NCBI GenBank assembly: GCA_963978545.1
Contig: OZ021732.1
Coordinates: forward strand, 47,874,059 to 47,938,058
Source: Linyphia triangularis
Lineage: Eukaryota; Arthropoda; Arachnida; Araneae; Linyphiidae
Reading direction: 5' to 3'
DNA: 64,000 nt
Of this stretch, positions 32,580 through 46,799 are shown one piece after another. Each line of letters starts with the position of its first letter. Position 1 is the first letter of the stretch. The position numbers and the translations under genes were made by a program. A model generated the notes under the pieces. The model saw only the letters and a program-made list of their open reading frames with translations, was not told the origin of the DNA and made no database searches.

Positions 32580-34075
32580 GCAAGAAATTCTATACAGGGA
32601 TTCTAAAATTTCTTTTAAATCCTTAATTTTTCAAAATTAGAAATCGTATTTCCATGAGGTCCAGCAGGGTTAATTCAACTTCTATTTCCTGGAGCTCGGT
32701 TGCAACTACCAACGCCGATGACATGGATATTACACCTTCATAAGCTTCCACTTCAGCCAATCCTTCTACTGCTACCACACCAACAACACTCCCAAAAGCT
32801 ACTAAATCAGGAACTTCAATAGCCTCCACCTTAGTAGCACTCAACACAGCAAATACAGACGAAAGCCCATTCACCATGTTTAAAGAAATATGGAACTGCC
32901 TTAAATCTTTCAACATTAAAAATCTCTTCAAGATAACCACCACAGTCTTCACCAGTTTTAAGAACGCCACTGGACCGGAGGCCAAATTAGTCATCCTTAT
33001 GAGGACCATAGATATGGTATGAAATAGTGCAAATTCTCTATAACACACTAAACAAACAATCCAACAATTTCAAACCTTTATTCTACAAGAATATTGGATT
33101 TGCTAATTTGAATGAACTTGTGTGACAAATTGATGAACGAAAAGAGTTTATTGTGGTTAATAACATTGACATTATTCTCGAGAACGAAACGCATCTCAAA
33201 CTCTGTTACAAAGCCAAAATCTGTAATTACACACTTTACCGTACAGACAGAGTACAAACGTCTACACAGTACAAACTTTATTCTCCCCATCTTCAATACA
33301 ATCAAAGCATGTACAGTTGTCATTGAAAATGACAACATTGGCAACACTCTAATTGCATCAGTGTACAACTCTTTCAATTAAAGAATATCAACATCTGATC
33401 TGGATGCCTTCCTGAACACAGGACTGCCATCAATCATTGCAGATGATTTAAACATCTGATCTGGATGCCTTCCTGAACACAGGACTGCCATCAATAATTG
33501 CAGATGATTTAAACTCCAAATCAATATCTTGGAGGAAGTAATGTCACAAATTGAAATCGAATCATTCTCAAGAAGTACATTCTTAGAAATGGAGTAAAAC
33601 TTGCTGCCCCAGACACACATACTTTCTACCATGCAGATAGCAGACACAGGCCGGATATCCTGAATATTTCCCAATTGAAAGCTATCCTCTGCACTCCTAG
33701 CCTACAAGTTACAAACCCCCTTAGCTCTGATCACAACTCAGTGGTATTCACTTTTTACGAACTCACTCAACCACCGGTTGCCTAAAAAATTTAAATAAAC
33801 TGGGGACATTTTCGCATTCTCTCTGCTCATAACATTAAAGCAAACCCTGAAATGAAAACAAAAATTCAGATCGACCAAGAAACCCACAACATAACTCCTA
33901 AAATAAAAAGATACATTGATCTCTTTTGATGACCATTTCATCCTACCTACAACTACAGACAGCCTAACGCCATTAGGGAACTCATTAAAAATAAAAACCA
34001 CCTTAAAAAATTCTGTCAAAGAACCATTTTTTTTTTCAATTTTCAAAAATCAGTTGTTATAAGTCTACCCCACAC
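32580..34075 (+). pseudogene. Jockey-type non-LTR retrotransposon remnant (ORF1 end, endonuclease)
   Basis: In broken plus-strand frames 32870-33020 reads SFNIKNLFKITTTVFTSFKN and ends in VILMRTIDMV-stop, the typical C-terminus of Jockey ORF1 (Gag-like). ORF2 follows: IDERKEFIVVNNIDIILENE, ETHLKLCYKAKICNYTLYRT and DLDAFLNTGLPSII with (A/D)DLN. Then come TFYHADSRHRPDILNIS and LSSDHNSVVFTFYELT, the apurinic-type endonuclease blocks. The IKELIKNKNHLKKFCQRT-like linker comes last (about 33980-34025). Many stops and frameshifts. The reverse transcriptase is missing, so this copy is 3'-truncated, unlike usual LINE 5' truncation. Confidence 0.75.
33391..33512 (+). repeat. 61-bp tandem duplication inside the LINE endonuclease
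   Basis: ACATCTGATCTGGATGCCTT and the following 41 bases occur twice with a single C/A difference. The 61-bp period shifts the reading frame. Confidence 0.9.
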
Positions 34076-36634
<2,559 letters not shown>

Positions 36635-36964
36635 TTAAGCATCCACAGTGATCTCTCTCACCTCTCTCTCCAGTGCTTCTTTGAGAGGTCCCTGTATGGC
36701 CCTAGCGATGGACCTCTGGAATATACCAGACAACAGAGTCGTCATCTCGCCCACAGTCCACGTCAAGAAGCCAAGCCCAGTGGTCTCTATTCTGGCATCC
36801 TTGAATCGCATAATCTCTAATCGCTTCAACTGAGGATGGATCTTCTGGCCTTCGAGCTGGTCGATGGTGACCTCAACTTCAGCCTGGAAGTCGTCCGAAA
36901 TGAACACCACATATCCTTCCTTATCGCTGTGAAGTTTCCGTTCTTTGGACCATGTGTACCTGCC
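36635..36964 (-). CDS. Exon 3 (terminal) of the BPI-like gene
   Basis: 330 bp including TAA (36635-36637). Acceptor CCAG lies just before GGCAGGTACACATGG. Codon use is clearly less AT-rich than the surroundings, a good sign of constrained coding. Confidence 0.8.
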   Translation of the reverse strand, partial: GRYTWSKERKLHSDKEGYVVFISDDFQAEVEVTIDQLEGQKIHPQLKRLEIMRFKDARIETTGLGFLTWTVGEMTTLLSGIFQRSIARAIQGPLKEALEREVREITVDA

Positions 36965-39900
36965 CTGGTAGAGAAATTGATGTTCAAATAAGTCAGGGTG
37001 AGTTTTACAATTTCAACTTTAGAAAACAGAAGATTGGGGTGAACAAACACTGTTCTGTTTTAACGTAACGTAAAATGGTATTGCTTGGAATTTTTTTTTT
37101 CATTCAGTCATCGCTGAATTATGTATTAAGTAAAATATTTTTTTGGGGTCATATAATAAATCTCAATGCAGTGAAAACACTATAGGTATTTCTTTTTCAA
37201 ATTGTAGCTGTAACTATCATTTTTATGGCTGATGCAAATTTTTCACCAACACTTTTTTTTTTTTTTAATATTTCTTTCTTTTTGTTTCTTTAAATACGCT
37301 GTGTTTTACATTAAATATTTATATTAAACACGTGTAGGTGTTACTTGAAAGATAAACTAGTTTTTTAGAAAGTATATAACCTCTTCACTCCGTAGGTCCA
37401 CATATGTGGACCTCATAATATTTGTTTATAAAATTTACTGGATGGAAAAATTTGTAATTTCAACCTCACCTTTACATTTGGGGATGTCTGAGCTTCGTAA
37501 TGAATATCATAGAAGGCAGCAAAGGCTTAATTTTCCTCAAGAAATATTTGTTTACAAAAGTGATTTTCTGAAAATGGCGACATTTCAGCGAAGTCGAAAA
37601 AGTAAGTAATTTTCAGTATTTTAAATATTATTTAATGATCCAATAAAATTATTTCTAATTAAGTTAATCTTTCAACATCTGCTTAGAATAGTTTTGTTTG
37701 TAAAAATGTTTTATTGAAAAGTTGGGTCAAGAATTATAATTGGGTACACATTTGTGTACCTTCGTCCATTAGGCTGAATTTATTGTAATATGATGAAAAT
37801 GTGTTAGTAAGTAATTATTGTTAAAATTAGTAAATAATTATTGTTTAATAGTAAGTTATTATTGTTTCAATGTATGAGTATGTTAACTGTTTGTTTTTTA
37901 CTCAATTAATTTGTCCTAAAATTTAATTAGAACATTGTACTCTTAAAATTTGGAGCAATTTAACAAAAACAAAATATTAGTAAGCTGAGGTATTATGGTG
38001 TAAGTGTACAGAGTGTATGTAAAGTGTTTGTTTACTACTTTATTATTTAATTTAAAGTTGTTTAAAACATTCTGAAATTTACATTTTCAAATTATAGAAC
38101 TTTTTAACTCAAAAAAATAGTAACTTAGTTAAGTTTCAAGTGCAGAAATAGATTTAGTGTTTGTTTTGTTTAAAATTAATTAATACAAAATGATAATTTT
38201 GAGTATACAATATAGTAGTGACTAAATATAATTCTAAAATATTATAGGAAATTATTTTTTGTAGGCTTATGGACTGCAGATGAGATTCAGGCATTATTAC
38301 AACATACTGATTTGTCTAAAGAGGATAAAAAAAAAATTAGCCTTCCACAGCCTGCTGTAATTCGAATCTATAATATTTCGATGGGGGGTACTGATCTCTG
38401 TGATCGATATTTAGCATACTATCGTTGTGCTGTAAAAACAAAGAAATGGACTGGGCGTATGTTTACACATTTTGTGGATCTAGCAATATCTAATTGCTGG
38501 ATTTATTATGTGCGCTTTCACAAAAGCAATGACATAATAAAATACATGCCCTTTTGGAGTATCGAATGATTATTGCTTCATCTTTATTGAAGTATGAAGG
38601 AAATTTATCTGGGAGCTCTCACAGAGGAAGGCCACGCTAACTGTCTAACTCCTCTAAAGAAGAATTTCCCGTGCCCTTAAAGCAACGAAAAGTTGTTCAT
38701 CGTCCTCCAAAGGATGTACAATTTGATAATATAGGTCACCTACCCAGGTACATGGACGACAAAAATGCATCCAAATATCGTCTGGTGGGGTACAAATCTA
38801 GAACGAGAGTAACGTGCACCAAGTGCAACATTTACTTATGTGTGCTGAAAAATAATTGCTTTGAAAAATTCCATTCAAAGTAAATGTAATGAAAATATTC
38901 TCAATTACTTAAAAAATAAAGTGTTTAATAATAAAGTTTAATTAAAACATGTTAATACTTATTTTACAAGCATTTTATCAATTGCAATTTTCTTGTTATT
39001 TTGTGTAATAGAAAACTAGGGTCCACATACGTGTACCTAAAATTTTAGGCCCCCTAATAAACTTATAAACACAAATATTTTTTTTCCCTAGTCCTTGACA
39101 ACAAAATAACTCCATAAGATAGTAAAATATTTTTTAAATCATTTTGTTAATCTTCAGGGGTGAAGAGGATAAAAAAAGGGTAAAAAAGCAATTTAAAAGA
39201 TTTTGGGTTTTATGGTCAATAACACAAAATGTTTTCTACCTTTGTTTTACAAAGTTACAATTAATTTAGAACTTTGTGTGAGAGATATTTACACTATATT
39301 AGATATTTGTGATATATAGAGATACTATGCAGCTGAATATCAATCACATTATACATAAATTCACATGCCTGTGTTTGCATTTGTGGTGAGTGGTAACAAT
39401 GTCTATTTGTAAAGTAAGATAGACGTTTGTTTTAAATTGAATGATTTTTTTTTGTTATTTTATTTAAAGAAAGCGACTGCGAGTGGCACACTCTAAATGC
39501 ATTACATTTAATTTAAAAAACAACAGTTTTATAATAATAGCTATTATATACAGATGCTGCATAAGTCAAAGATTATCGTACTTGGTGGATTGAATTAGAT
39601 ATTTTCAGCTGCAAAAGCTATACAAGAGCTACACTGTATCAGAATATTGTTTATTCAAGTTCTGAATAAAGGGTTACACGCCTTCCTGGAGGTCTATAAA
39701 AAAAATTGTGAAAGCCCGTAAGCAGTTTTAAATTATATAATATTTTTCCTGAATTAGCTGATATTTTCTAAGCATTCTGACGAGCACTAATACAGTTTTT
39801 ACTAGTTTTGGTTCGTGAAATAATTTACCTAGCTTTGATCTAGAATAAGAGTATTTTATTTTATTAATATCAAATTATAGTATATTCTAAACACTTCATT

Positions 39901-40889
39901 TTAAATTGTTTATTGAAGTGTTCTGACTATGGATAATGAACTGTGTATAATTGGGTGATGTCTTGTGATAGATCGAGGAGTCTAAACGTTTATGCATTGG
40001 AAGAATTTAAATTGCAGTTGAATTTAGAGAATAGAAAACATTTAGCAATAGGGTGATGGATGTATGGAATACTTTGTCCAACCATATCGGTTCACCTGAT
40101 GTCTGTGGGGTTAGCAATCTGGCCCTGCATGCTACGTTAGTAATTAGGCATGTATGTTCGTTGTAGGTCAGAATCCACGTTAAGTTGAAAAAAAAAAAAG
40201 GTTGTTGAGCGTACAAACCAACCAATCCAGACCATATCATGAACTCTATTGGAGTAAATAGTTGCAAAAGTCATCTCGATGTACATTGAGAGATTGAAAA
40301 GATAAAAAATTTGAAAATTGATCAATCTACAAGTATCTTGCCTTAAAGTAAGTTGTTTTTTAGTACATTCTCATTCTTAATAAAGTTTGAGATGTCACCT
40401 TCTTTTGCATCTAAAGAAGTCAAATACCTTGAGTTCATCCGTGGTGAGTGTGAGCTTGACTACAGTAGTACTTCCTTCGCACTTTACTTTCGCATCCCCC
40501 AGTCTAGTCAGGTTAGATAATCCCCACAGTACACCATCCTCCAGATCCACGAAGGATGATCGGGGAGGAAGACGGATGGGGTCGGGCAACTCGGACCTCA
40601 CCTTTAGAAGGACGTCATCAAGGTGCTTTTTCTCGTCAATAGTCAAGCAATCGGCAGCTTCAGAACTCAAACAGTTGGCTTAATGGGAGAAGAAAGTAAA
40701 GGTGACATTGGATTCAACCACTGAGTTCGCATATTATATTAGAATAGAAATCAATTGGCAGATCAATATTATTAGATAGGAAGGGTATTAAACAAATATG
40801 ATTCCTCCTGTTGCGGGCAGCTTATTACAATTTAACACAGCAGAAAGTATTATTAGGAACGCATTGTTAGATAGTCGGTTTGAAGTCAT
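36635..40889 (-). CDS. Secreted group-7-allergen / BPI-like lipid-binding protein, three-exon gene
   Basis: Spliced minus-strand model: exon 1 40889-40829, exon 2 40678-40428, exon 3 36964-36635; 642 nt, 213 residues plus stop. Phases agree at both junctions (1, then 0), donors are GT and acceptors AG, and intron 1 (150 bp) has a pyrimidine tract before the acceptor. Exon 1 encodes a signal-peptide-like start (MTSNRLSNN then AFLIILSAVLN). Exon 2 has LDDVLLKVRSELPDPIRLP and GVLWGLSNLTRLGDAKVKC. Exon 3 has GRYTWSKE and ARIETTGLGFLTWTVGEM, then an amphipathic helical C-terminus. This pattern and length fit arthropod group-7-allergen (BPI/JHBP-like fold) proteins, which bind lipids outside cells; ligand unknown. 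JHBP/takeout family is the main alternative. The 3463-bp second intron hosts a piggyBac remnant. Exon 1 is the least certain part. Confidence 0.7.
37394..37413. promoter_or_regulatory. Perfect 20-bp palindrome in the piggyBac left end
   Basis: AGGTCCACATATGTGGACCT is its own reverse complement. Near-copies occur at 37743-37760 (GGTACACATTTGTGTACC) and 39020-39037 (GGTCCACATACGTGTACC), near both ends, as expected for subterminal transposase-binding sites. Confidence 0.6.
37574..38883 (+). pseudogene. piggyBac transposase, internally deleted, with plausible intron
   Basis: A short first exon (37574-37601, MATFQRSRK) ends at A|GTAAGT. An acceptor TTTTTTGTAG at 38264 leads in frame into SLWTADEIQALLQHTD, then QPAVIRIYNISMGGTDLCDR and KKWTGRMFTHFVDLAISNCW, stopping at 38569. 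GGTDLCD carries the paired aspartates equivalent to the last catalytic residues of piggyBac. The region with the first two catalytic aspartates is deleted. After a frameshift near 38555, YRMIIASSLL and, at 38671-38883, a cysteine-rich tail CTKCNIYLCVLKNNCFEKFH follow; this is the piggyBac C-terminal zinc domain. No active enzyme, but a 110-residue N/C-terminal fusion could be made. Confidence 0.7.
40110..40245 (+). mobile_element. SINE-like family 2, partial copy
   Basis: ATGTTCGTTGTAGGTCAGAA, ATCCACGTTAAG and GCGTACAAACCAACCAA align with the minus strand of 4880-5145. The tRNA-like head is decayed. It lies in the large intron, close to exon 2 of the BPI-like gene. Confidence 0.45.
40428..40678 (-). 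CDS. Exon 2 of the BPI-like gene
   Basis: 251 bp. Acceptor TTAAG follows a CTTTCTTCTCCC tract. The donor is AAG|GTATTT. No ATG is available for the open frame, which supports an internal exon. Confidence 0.8.
40829..40889 (-). CDS. Exon 1 (signal peptide) of the BPI-like gene, predicted
   Basis: 61 bp, from an ATG to a weak donor T|GTAATA. Its 20 codons give a polar start plus an 11-12 residue hydrophobic core, and the single extra base matches the phase of exon 2. Confidence 0.5.
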
Positions 40890-41075
40890 GAAATGAGATG
40901 TCACCACACTGAAACCCGATGGCGCCTTTTTGGAACAGAGAAAGTCCCATGACCACCACCCTAAATGACACCAAAATGCAACCTTTTGCGTTATGTAAAG
41001 ACGAGTACATATTTTCCATTGGAGCAAAATTCCACCCCAACAACCTTAGAAGGAATTGGTAAATACAACTTTCAT

Positions 41076-41334
41076 AAGGCTCTTATTATACAGAACCACT
41101 GGAGTGACGGACGCGTGCCACTGCTGTGGCTCCGTATAATAAGCTCCATATGATTGCCTTTTTCGCATAGGGTCTGACAGGCACAAGTAACTGACGCAAC
41201 CTCTAGCTACAGCAGTGGCCAAGTATAATAAGCTCCATAGGATTGCATGTTTTGCTTCGAATGGTTTGTCTGAACGACGGCTGAAGCTGTGGCATGCGTT
41301 CTCCACTTGAGTGGCTCTGTATAATAAGGCCCTT
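41076..41334. mobile_element. Palindromic MITE, 259 bp
   Basis: Ends AAGGCTCTTATTATACAGAA and TCTGTATAATAAGGCCCTT are inverted repeats over about 31 bp. Internal copies of GTATAATAAGCTCCATA at about 41131 and 41223 and matching CACTGCTGTGGC / CAGCAGTGGC segments make most of the element self-complementary. It sits just upstream of exon 1 of the minus-strand BPI-like gene. Confidence 0.75.
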
Positions 41335-42825
41335 AGGAAAGGCTTTATCAGCAAACTCTTTTTTCAAAAGAATTGTCTGGATGAAGTCTATGCGCCATCT
41401 GTATCCGGTATTCTCTTAATGCGACTTATACATTCTTAGAGAGATCATCATAGTTAAACAATACTAAAAATAACTTTAAAAACTACAATATAAGTAGAAA
41501 TCGAATTTCAATAGGAGCCGAAATTAGAAAGTTACGTTCAAATAAAACCCGAAATAATCCGAAAGAACTACTGGTACCACGCGTAATCTAAAAATATATG
41601 TCCGCATGAACGTGATGTCACTCATTTGTCTGGATCTGTGACATTACGTGCAAAGACTTTATACAAAATTTATTTGATTAGAGAAGGATGTTTTGATACA
41701 TTTTATTGCATCCGGACTCCTTGATTTGAATAACTTTTATGGATAGAGGGGAGACCTCAAATGTTTAAACTATCTTGAAAAGTTTCCCGAACAGTTTTTA
41801 TTCATCGATTTTAGCATCAATAGGGCAGTTTCGATCAGTGCGCTACATATTTTCGTTTAATTACTATTAAATGCATGTAAATTAAATTTAAAATTACTAT
41901 TTTCTTTAACCTGTGTACAGTTGGTTGATCATCGATCTCAAGGTTGAGATTATTTGGAATAGTAAATAATTATACAGGAAAATTTAAAATAAAATTAACA
42001 ATAAAAATGCTATGTTTAAGAAAGTATTATATACATCTCTGAGCACAACATTCAATTCAAAACTTGAACCCCATTGTTTTTCTTGATTGTCACAAATCTA
42101 CTAGTCTGCGTGATCAGGTTCATTTGTGGAGTTGCGGATATGAAGGGTGAACTCGACAGAAGGTTATTGTCAGAAAAACGCGTTTGAAAAGTTTTCCATG
42201 ATTGATTTTCACATGCTTAGAATAATTCTCGGGGTATTTTGAAAGGAAAAAAGGGGGGGGGGGAGGTAAATTCAACTTCAACATGAAAAATATACCTGTA
42301 GAATCTCTGAAGGTTCTAGATTCAGATTACACTTTTTTTACCCGATGTTGAGTTTGCCCTTCGTATACACCCAACACCTCATTTAATCTTGCCATCGATG
42401 TAAGTAAGAGTCATTATTGAACATTTTAGAATTCTTTTCTTGGTAATCCAATAATTATTAGAAATATAAGTAAAGTGTTTGGTGCCTCAATGAAACAATT
42501 TTCCTTCCTTTGCGCTCATATTAGCTATTTATCATTAGCTTTAAATATTCATTTCGCAAAAAAAAAAAAAAAATTAAAAAAAATTGCAACATATATTTTT
42601 TATATTTCTTCTCAAATTAAAACAACTATAAATGACTCTGTCAATTAATTAGAAAACAAAAATATTTGTCAGTTTGAATATCATCAGTGCCTAAAGCTAT
42701 GGAAACATTAATAGTAATTAAGTGATCATGGAAAGAAATCATTGTATTTACAAATAAGGCTCTAACATTATGACTTACTACAAAAATTATGTGCTACAAA
42801 GAAACCCACAGTAAACCATGGACCA
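41335..42825. other. No gene recognised
   Basis: AT-rich with a G-run near 42255-42263 and an A-run near 42560-42573. Nothing supported. Confidence 0.5.
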
Positions 42826-43243
42826 CCTTGGATTTTTTATTTATTTCTTACCACAGTGCAATAAAATGATTGATTTTCTATTTTTGAGCACTTCCTGTTT
42901 TCCACGAAACAATTTCAATGTTTGGTCAACGTAAGTTTAAAAGTTTAATCTGTAAAAAGTATTGAAATGTTGTTTTCCTTATTTCATTAATTTTCTGTAT
43001 TCCTATCTTAACTATTAAATACAGATTGGATTATGGCATTGCTTTCGGTCATTTAATGTTCAGTTGAAAAGTATTTAACATATTTTTCCTGAGAAATTGT
43101 GATGTTTATAAATGTGACTGTGAATTAATTCATTTTATAGTAGTATGTAATGGATATCGTTAAAAATAAAACCTTGGATTTATTTTTATTTCTCACCACT
43201 GTGCAATAAAACGATTGATTTTCTATTTTGAGCACTTCCTCTT
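42826..43243 (+). repeat. Direct repeat pair, about 75 bp, 346 bp apart
   Basis: CCTTGGATTTTTTATTTATT.. to GAGCACTTCCTGTTT (42826-42901) recurs at 43172-43243 with a few changes, both containing GTGCAATAAAA(T/C)GATTGAT. Confidence 0.75.
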
Positions 43244-43824
43244 TTTTTTTTTTTTTTTTTTTTTAACTGCAGTCTCTCTTCCTGAAATAGTTTATGGTAC
43301 TTTAAACATCGATCATTTTATCTGCAATTTATGGATGTTTATTGAATGTAGGAAAACCGATCGCCGATTTTTATTAAAACATAAATCCCCGAATAGAATA
43401 TTCTCCCCTGTGGTTTTCTAAGTTCCCAGTTCAGCATTGATGCATCTCAAAGATTCGAATTTTAAAATTGCAACCAAGACATATTTTTTTGTGTCTATTA
43501 TAGGAAATTTTAAATTAAAAAAAATATATTTTACTTTTCTGTTTTTTTTAAGGTCTGTCTTGTCGCACAACGATTGCAGCAACTTTTTTTTTCCCTTTTA
43601 CATTAACTTTGATTTTGTTTGCGTGTTCGATTTGTTACAGCAAAATCTGTGGAAGACTCATTAACGTGCAGCCACCCAGTTGAGTTGAAATTTGACAGAT
43701 ACGTTGTCGATGAGAATGCTTTCTATTAAGTTTTTGGTGGTACTAAAACCACGTTTCCCACATTTTTCCATGTTCATGAACGTTATCCAAGTTTCGGCTG
43801 CCTTACATCAGAAATTCGCTTTTT
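43244..43824. other. No gene recognised
   Basis: A T-run follows the second direct repeat. Around 43690 a short piece resembles the reverse complement of the SINE-like body at 7215. Otherwise unassigned. Confidence 0.4.
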
Positions 43825-44112
43825 TATTTACGTTCTATTATCCAGATACCAAGCTTAACTCAAACATTTATAATTTGGCGATATTCGGTGATAGAAACCT
43901 TCCCTTACTAAAGTTGACGAGGCAAAATATTCGGAGACCTAATTAACCTGTTCGCTGCCATTCTAAAGATCTGAAACTTAACAGATAGACTCGTTATGAA
44001 TGGCAATGTATTCAATCAAATTTTTTTGGGGAAAAAGTTAGTAAATGGTTTGGAATAGATGTTTTCTTTGTAGTGGTTAAATCTTAAGAAACTCGATCTG
44101 AGGTGACTTCAA
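43825..44112 (+). repeat. Dispersed repeat family C, copy 2
   Basis: Colinear with 7895-8185: CTATTATCCAGATACCAAGC, GGCAATGTATTCAATCAA and GATGTTTTCTTTGTAGTGGT. Confidence 0.6.
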
Positions 44113-44169
44113 GTTTAAGTATCTAATTGAACATCTTTCTGATTTTTTTTTATACAATGTAAAAGAATA

Positions 44170-44678
44170 TAGTAGATCATGAATCCACTGGTCTATCAGA
44201 GCGAAAATCGCAGTAACTATTCAAAAATCGATTTTGAATAAGTTGATTTAATACGATTGCCAAATATGTCATAACTTGCAAAAAAATTAACGTTACTTTT
44301 TTATAGTAACCCTACACTCTTTAATATTCAATGAAGAAGAGTAGTACAGACGATTTGTCTTTCAAACGCCAAGGTTTTTCATCTTTTAAAAGGCAGCCAA
44401 GTTGGCAATAAATATTACGTCATCAGAGACGTAATGCTTATCGCTAACTTGGCTCACTTCTAAGAGATGAAAGTATTTTTCGCCAGAGTTAAATATCGTC
44501 TGCCCCTATCCTCATTGAAAATTAAAAAGTGAAGAGTTACTAGACAAAAAAGAATGCTCATTATTAGGCAAGTTATGACATATTTGCAATTGGATTTACT
44601 TCTACTCATTCAAAGCTAATTTGTGAATAGTTCCGGCCATTTTTGCCCGGCAGACCAGTGGATTCATGTGATCTACTA
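44170..44678. mobile_element. Fold-back MITE, 509 bp almost fully palindromic
   Basis: The sequence folds back on itself about a centre near 44424: outer TAGTAGATCA / TGATCTACTA, then GAATCCACTGGTCT / AGACCAGTGGATTC, ATATGTCATAACTTGC / GCAAGTTATGACATAT, and inner CCAAGTTGGCAATAAATATT against its imperfect complement. Arms about 250 bp with a very short loop. A 76-codon frame in the right arm is not credible as a gene. Confidence 0.8.
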
Positions 44679-45419
44679 ACACTTTTCTACATTCTATAAA
44701 AAATTCAGAATGATGTTTGATGAGGTACCTAAACTTGCAGTCGCCTCTTGTATTATTATTTTGACTAATCACTTCGTTTGTCTGACTGAAAAGAATTTCA
44801 TAAAAGTTGTTCCAGTCAGGCTTTGTAAACAACTCTTTCCCGCAACAGTTACCCTTACACGTTGCTCAAAATGACTTATCAAATGAAACAAAATTCTGTT
44901 TATTAAATCGAGGGTCAGTGAATATCTCTATTTAAATGTTCCAAACTAGTTGAGAAGGGTGGTTAAAGGTTGTGTCACTCAAATCTCCCTTATCGGATCT
45001 AGTCTCTGGTACAAAAAAAAAAAAAAAAAAAAAAAAAAAACCCATATTTAAAAATTACCCTCCGGCACTTCCCTCAACTTTCAATTAAAAAAATTTTAAG
45101 TGTTGGTAATGAATCTGCATTACAACAGTCTCGAAATTTTTTATCTGACCACGTATATTCACATCCAGTATCACCTGAATTACAATGTATAATATTGTTT
45201 AACAACTGTTTTTAATTGCATGAAAATAAAAATATAAATTAGTTATGAATCCACAGCAACATACATCAATATCTTAAAATGAAGAAACGTACCACTTCGC
45301 CATTTGCTAAAAATACGAATGAAAATGGCTGTTTTTTCAACTTTATACGCGCTGCGGCTTTTAATTTCCAAGATCGATCTAATAACTCAGGAAAGTATTT
45401 TAGTGAATTACACACCCGT
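44679..45419. other. No gene; poly(A) tract
   Basis: A 27-base A run at about 45014-45040. 45280-45419 may be the 3' flank of the transposase remnant that begins at 45420 on the minus strand. Confidence 0.45.
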
Positions 45420-45830
45420 TTAATATGTTTCAAAGTAAGCTCCAGCTGCTCCAATGCATCTCTGTGCCTGATCATAAAAGTTTTGTAAGCAATTTTTAAA
45501 GTCCTCCATCAGAATGCTCTTCAATTCAGACGTCATGGCTTTCTTGATGTCTTCGATATCATCAAATCTTGTTTTCTTCAGCAAATTTTTCTGTTTTGGA
45601 AACAAGAAAAAGTATCTTAGTGTTAAGCCCGGAGAGTATAGAGGACGATTCATCTCCACGATCTCATGCTGGGACAAAAACTGCTTCACAGGCAAACCAA
45701 TGTGAGCCAGGCATTGTCTGGCAAAAGAAGCCAACTCACTTGCTGTTAAAGCCACGCCTTACTCTGCGGATGCTTTGGTGAAGTCGTACTAAAGCTTCTG
45801 TGTAAAAGAGTCCTGTGACAGACTTGCCGA
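45420..45830 (-). pseudogene. Mariner-like transposase, C-terminal remnant
   Basis: On the minus strand LFYTEALVRLHQSIRRVRRG, then LPDNAW in a shifted frame, then GLPVKQFLSQHEIVEMNR and YSPGLTLRYFFLFPKQKN with RFDDIEDIKKAMTSELKSI and QRCIGAAGAYFE. These match the HDNAPAH, YSPDLAPCDFFLFPK and C-terminal blocks of a mariner lineage common in arthropods. The third catalytic aspartate position reads R (LTLRYFF) and the YSPDL aspartate is G, so it could not be active. Frameshift near 45745; no 5' half. Confidence 0.75.
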
Positions 45831-46757
<927 letters not shown>

Positions 46758-46799
46758 TTTTTTTAAATCATTATTGCTGAGCAACATATACAAAATCCG

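Larger units (their letters stand above)
37380..39168 (+). mobile_element. piggyBac-type element, internally deleted, in intron of the BPI-like gene
   Basis: Ends are CCTCTTCACTCC (left) and GGGGTGAAGAGG (right), flanked by ATAA on both sides (37376-37379, 39169-39172). This is near, but not, the usual TTAA. At 1789 bp it retains the transposase start, intron and C-terminal part. It carries three copies of a palindromic motif around GGT(C/A)CACAT. It is antisense to the host gene. Confidence 0.75.

Noticed and set aside
33738..34046. 102-codon minus-strand ORF
   Set aside because: Antisense to the Jockey-type LINE, which explains the region better.
37406..37609. 67-codon plus-strand ORF at the piggyBac left end
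   Set aside because: Its upstream part is the element's terminal region. Only the last codons from the ATG at 37574 fit a transposase start, followed by a splice donor.
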